This document shows positions 61,166 to 64,000 of a stretch of 64,000 nucleotides of DNA, one piece after another. A program made the translations under genes and the position numbers. Below the pieces are notes generated by a model that saw nothing but the letters and a program-made list of their open reading frames with translations, had not been told where the DNA came from and did no database searches. How positions within the stretch are numbered: position 1 is the stretch's first letter; every line of letters starts with the position of its first letter. Source of the DNA: Roseicitreum antarcticum (GTDB taxonomy: Bacteria; Pseudomonadota; Alphaproteobacteria; Rhodobacterales; Rhodobacteraceae); assembly GCF_014681765.1 (NCBI RefSeq), contig NZ_CP061501.1, forward strand, positions 1-64,000, in the 5' to 3' direction.

Positions 61166-63209
61166 TGAAAAGCTCCTCTTCCATGCCCAGTTCAGTCAAC
61201 GCTAATTTGAGGCGCTCAAACTTGTTGGTTGAGTCAATATTGCCCTCAATGAAATAGCCTTCCGCGATCTTGACCGCCTGACGCAGTGTGTCGGGTTCGG
61301 ACGTCAGCTGTATTCTCTCTCCCAGCTTTGTACCTTGGAATGACTCTGGCTGCAGGACCAGTAGCTGCTCAAAAACCTCGACATAGAGTTTGGCGACCTG
61401 TGTTACATGTAAACGTGTGCCAAGGAAAACCGCATAGTCCAGGCGCTTGAAGCGGGGCTCCTCCGAGTCGAAAATGTTGACTTCATCGCCATTCGGTTCC
61501 GCGAGAACGTCGATCGAAGGTGCTGGCCAGACTTCCAGAAAGCGATTTGCGATACGATCAGCCCGGGCTTCAACCTGCTGGACTCCCCATTCATCAAGGG
61601 TCTGAAGATCACGGTTGAGCCATAGGCGGCTGAAGCGATACCCCTGCTCGCCGCCATCTTCGTTCATGTCACGCTTGTCGACGAAAACCTTGTTCCCCAA
61701 CCGACCGTTGTTTCCGGAAAGAGTGAGGTTCCCAACTGTGTTGAGGTATTGCTCCCCGAGCAAAGCATACTCGTCAGCTGCCAGCTCACTCCGCCAACCT
61801 GCTTCCGGATTTTGAGGGAAAATGTGTTCCACCGTTATGCCCGGCACTGTGACATCCACCACTTCCCTGTTTTTGTGGTTTTCCAAGCGGTCGAAGAAAT
61901 ATGTCCGCGTCCGGCTTTTGGTGCTGTAGATATCCTTCTCCCGCAACATCGCCATAACCTCTGCATCCCGCGGGAAACGCTGGCTCCCACCGCGCTGCAT
62001 CAAGGCACGCTCGATCGACACCAGATACTCTGCGGGTTCGACTCGGTCGTAAAGGCTCATGAAAATCTTGTTCAAGGCATTTGTAGGAAGGCTTAGGATA
62101 AACCGGCGCCAGACGTAGCTCTGCACAAGTCGCAGAACGGACGCGAATACGTCGCTAGAAATGGTCCCGGCCGTGAAATCCCGATAGACCGGCATGAGGA
62201 AAGGAAAGGCCACATTTACTTCTAGCATCCGGATGTAACCCACCTCGCGCCGGATCATAGGGTCGTTTTCCAGGTTGGGGTTCAGAAGGCGCGCATAAAC
62301 GTTGGAAAATTCGCGCAACTCTTCAAGGGCATCCATTAAGTCGGAAGAGTTAGGAGCCGGATAACGCTCTTTAAACTTTTCATAGACCGCACCCTTATTG
62401 GGAATGTCTTTCTGTTTCAGCGTTAGAAAATCTCGAATGAAATCCGACACTCGGCTTTCGTTCACCTCAAGGTTTCTGGCATTTGCCTCGATAGGCTCCC
62501 AAAACTTCCGGAAAACTTGTTCCTGCTCTTTCCGTGGCAGCCCCATCAAGATGTAATTCCGAATCAGGTCAGCCTGCGAAAGCTCTAGGCCCGTCGAATT
62601 CAAGCTCTCGAAAATCCGCTGGGGGTTGTCCTTCTGTCGATCGAGGGCAATATCGACAAAGATCAGTTTTGGCAGACCGCGCTGAACAACATCAAAGTTG
62701 GTTTCCGTGATGCGCGTTTGGAAGAAACGGAAGTTCTCGATCAGCCGCGAATAGCCGCTGGCCTTCACGGCTTCCTTGGGGTCCATGATTTGTGCCAAGG
62801 CCACCTTATTGTTGTCCGTCGGCTTCAGCTTCAGCTTTTCGGTATCTTCAGCGAACTCGTTGATAAGATAGGTCTTATAGATGCGCTGGGCTTGCTGATC
62901 TTTCCCCGTGGCGATGGCATGCCGGTAAAGCGCGATGAAGATCAAAGTCAGCGTGGTCAGCCGTTGCTGCCCGTCAATGATCGTCAGCTCGCGCAAGCCC
63001 GACGCCGTGTAGACATCGTCATGGACGTAGACGATGCTGCCGATGAAGTGCCCCGACTGGCTCTCGTCAGCGCCGATGGCTAGGATATCATTGAATAACT
63101 GCTGGCACTGAACCCGGGTCCAGTCATAGTTTCGCTGGTAAACCGGAATGGCGAAAGCCGTCTCACTGCTGGCCAAGAATCGGTCGACGCGGGTTTCGGC
63201 AGCTTTCAT
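61152..63209 (-). CDS. DUF262/DUF1524 protein, GmrSD-like restriction enzyme
   Basis: A 685-residue single-chain protein. N-terminal DUF262 (ParB-like NTPase): IPVYQRNYDWTRVQCQQLFN, then TIIDGQQRLTTLTLIFIAL at about 76-94. The middle is helical. The C-terminal DUF1524 is an HNH-type nuclease: VPGITVEHIFPQNPE at about 460 and YLNTVGNLTLSGNNGRLGNK. This is the fused form of GmrS and GmrD, which restricts modified (for example glucosylated) phage DNA. It faces the phage-like cassette and diverges from the next defence gene. Confidence 0.9.
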   Translation of the reverse strand: MKAAETRVDRFLASSETAFAIPVYQRNYDWTRVQCQQLFNDILAIGADESQSGHFIGSIVYVHDDVYTASGLRELTIIDGQQRLTTLTLIFIALYRHAIATGKDQQAQRIYKTYLINEFAEDTEKLKLKPTDNNKVALAQIMDPKEAVKASGYSRLIENFRFFQTRITETNFDVVQRGLPKLIFVDIALDRQKDNPQRIFESLNSTGLELSQADLIRNYILMGLPRKEQEQVFRKFWEPIEANARNLEVNESRVSDFIRDFLTLKQKDIPNKGAVYEKFKERYPAPNSSDLMDALEELREFSNVYARLLNPNLENDPMIRREVGYIRMLEVNVAFPFLMPVYRDFTAGTISSDVFASVLRLVQSYVWRRFILSLPTNALNKIFMSLYDRVEPAEYLVSIERALMQRGGSQRFPRDAEVMAMLREKDIYSTKSRTRTYFFDRLENHKNREVVDVTVPGITVEHIFPQNPEAGWRSELAADEYALLGEQYLNTVGNLTLSGNNGRLGNKVFVDKRDMNEDGGEQGYRFSRLWLNRDLQTLDEWGVQQVEARADRIANRFLEVWPAPSIDVLAEPNGDEVNIFDSEEPRFKRLDYAVFLGTRLHVTQVAKLYVEVFEQLLVLQPESFQGTKLGERIQLTSEPDTLRQAVKIAEGYFIEGNIDSTNKFERLKLALTELGMEEELFIKFA

Positions 63210-63449
63210 GCAATGGCTCCAGATTGCTCATGTTTTCGGGAACCTATGTGATTGCTTGTGGTGAGTCATCAGCTCCAGTGCTCCTGACCCAGTGGCCAAC
63301 ATGGTTTCAGACAAATCCGGCAACCCAGGACCGGATCATTTCACTTCAACGGAAGTGCTAAGCCTGCGTCTAGCTTCTAGTGCATCGATTTGTGGTCGCA
63401 GGGAGCGATCTTCATCGCTAAGCTGATGAAAAATCAGTTAGGGGCACTT
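63210..63449. promoter_or_regulatory. Divergent promoter region of two restriction genes
   Basis: About 240 bases between the starts of the DUF262 gene and the nuclease/helicase gene. No gene. GCGATCTTCATCGC at 63405-63418 is a small hairpin; AGGGG before ATG 63450 is the ribosome-binding site. I cannot name promoters with confidence. Confidence 0.45.
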
Positions 63450-64000
63450 ATGACTGCCATCGACCGAATCCTTCAATCTTACCGCGATGCTGCAGTCACC
63501 GAGCGCGAAAAAGGCACCTATTTCGAACGTCTCGGTTTGGCGTTTTTCCTGAATGACCCGGTTCAGTCAGAAGAATACGAAGCTGTGTGGACATGGTCGG
63601 ACTGGGCCAAAGCAAATGATCGCGACGGTAAGGATGTGGGCATCGATCTGGTCGCCAAGCTGCGCAACGAGGATGGGTTTGCCGCCATTCAGGCAAAATT
63701 CTACGCCGCCGACACCCGGATTCAGAAAGCCCACATCGACAGCTTCATCTCTGCCTCCGGCAAGGAGCCCTTCCGCAGGAGGGTCGTCCTCGACACGACG
63801 GAGCAAGAGTGGGGCGCGAACGCAGAGGAGATGATCCGAGGTCAGGCTATTCCGGTTGTGCGGATTGGGCTGAGCGATCTTCGGGAAAGCCGGATCGACT
63901 GGACGATCTTCGAGGCTCGCGGCGAAATCGTGCTCGCCGCCAAGAAAACCTTGATGCCGCATCAGCGTGACGCGTTGGCTGACGTCAGCAGCGGCCTCAC
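63450..64000 (+). CDS. Type ISP-like restriction nuclease/helicase, N-terminal part
   Basis: The gene starts at ATG 63450 and runs off the window; 183 codons are visible. The opening (TAIDRILQSYRDAAVTEREK, GTYFERLGLAFFLND) and the Mrr-like nuclease core (GIDLVAKLRNEDGFAAIQAKFY, with Asp at about 65 and the QxK pair near 80) match the N-terminus of Type ISP or related nuclease-helicase proteins. IDSFISASGKEPF and RRVVLDTTEQEW follow. The last visible part, LMPHQRDALADVSSG, is the Q-motif approach of the helicase domain. The missing rest should carry helicase motifs and perhaps a methyltransferase. Confidence 0.8.
   Translation, partial: MTAIDRILQSYRDAAVTEREKGTYFERLGLAFFLNDPVQSEEYEAVWTWSDWAKANDRDGKDVGIDLVAKLRNEDGFAAIQAKFYAADTRIQKAHIDSFISASGKEPFRRRVVLDTTEQEWGANAEEMIRGQAIPVVRIGLSDLRESRIDWTIFEARGEIVLAAKKTLMPHQRDALADVSSGL

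Noticed and set aside
1-64000. CRISPR arrays
   Set aside because: No regularly spaced direct repeats with unique spacers were seen; the CTCCGG repeats at 58.5 kb are too short and lie inside a gene.

Overview
The window looks like accessory DNA of an alphaproteobacterium of the order Rhodobacterales (Roseobacter/Paracoccus type). The grounds are the high-GC coding style and family content typical of that group: a large ParB/ArdC/strawberry-notch gene block of the kind carried on their plasmids and integrative elements, TRAP transporters, a fused 5-oxoprolinase, DUF6441/DUF6127/M15 phage genes, and IS256, IS5, IS110, IS21 and IS91 relatives. This is recognition from memory, not a database search.

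Layout. (1) 1-2.35 kb: a RES/Xre-MbcA toxin-antitoxin pair whose toxin is split by an IS256-family copy with an 8-bp target duplication; the transposase is itself frameshifted. (2) 2.6-24.1 kb: a plasmid- or ICE-like maintenance block with an ArdC antirestriction protein, a ParB-like protein without ParA, a fused methyltransferase/helicase of the strawberry-notch family, many small DUF proteins, and three toxin-antitoxin-like pairs (PrlF/YhaV, AbrB-type/Doc, Xre-ImmA/DUF4411). A short near-palindrome, AAAG[CT][AG]GGC[CT]T[TC], recurs upstream of five genes in this block and could be a shared operator. (3) 24.5-25.6 kb: an IS5-family element. (4) 25.7-34.8 kb: an AT-rich alpha/beta hydrolase, then a metabolic island in which a 5-oxoprolinase/hydantoinase gene diverges from a TRAP transporter, a winged-helix regulator and a BASS-like permease. 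(5) 34.8-41.3 kb: a scrap zone of IS110 and IS21 pieces, LysR/nitroreductase/DUF1127, RidA, a YafY-type regulator and a truncated UspA. It also holds two copies of the end of a TGT-ended transposon, one reduced to a 320-bp element carrying only the two ends. (6) 41.3-44.1 kb: a prophage remnant with tail fibre and lysis genes including nested Rz/Rz1. (7) 44.5-51.6 kb: GNAT acetyltransferase, an IS91-family unit with its tyrosine recombinase, a PLP decarboxylase, a membrane protein and an unrecognised gene.

(8) From 51.67 kb to the right end: a new integrated element. Its left junction is a 47-bp 3' piece of a tRNA-fMet gene on the minus strand (an att core). Inside come a SIR2 defence gene, a tyrosine integrase, a WYL regulator and a translationally coupled cassette (excisionase-like, small protein, VRR-NUC nuclease, lambda-O-like replication protein with iterons inside its gene, C5 cytosine methyltransferase, phage protein). 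It then carries a DUF262/DUF1524 (GmrSD-like) restriction gene and, running off the window, a Type-ISP-like nuclease/helicase. The methyltransferase gene has two overlapping reading frames that both carry family-like C-termini.

The most interesting points are the att junction that defines the right-hand island, the possible dual-coding methyltransferase gene, the origin-like iterons inside the replication gene, the end-only transposon that joins two broken genes, and the repeated near-palindrome in the ParB block. All homologies are from reading the proteins; no searches were run.
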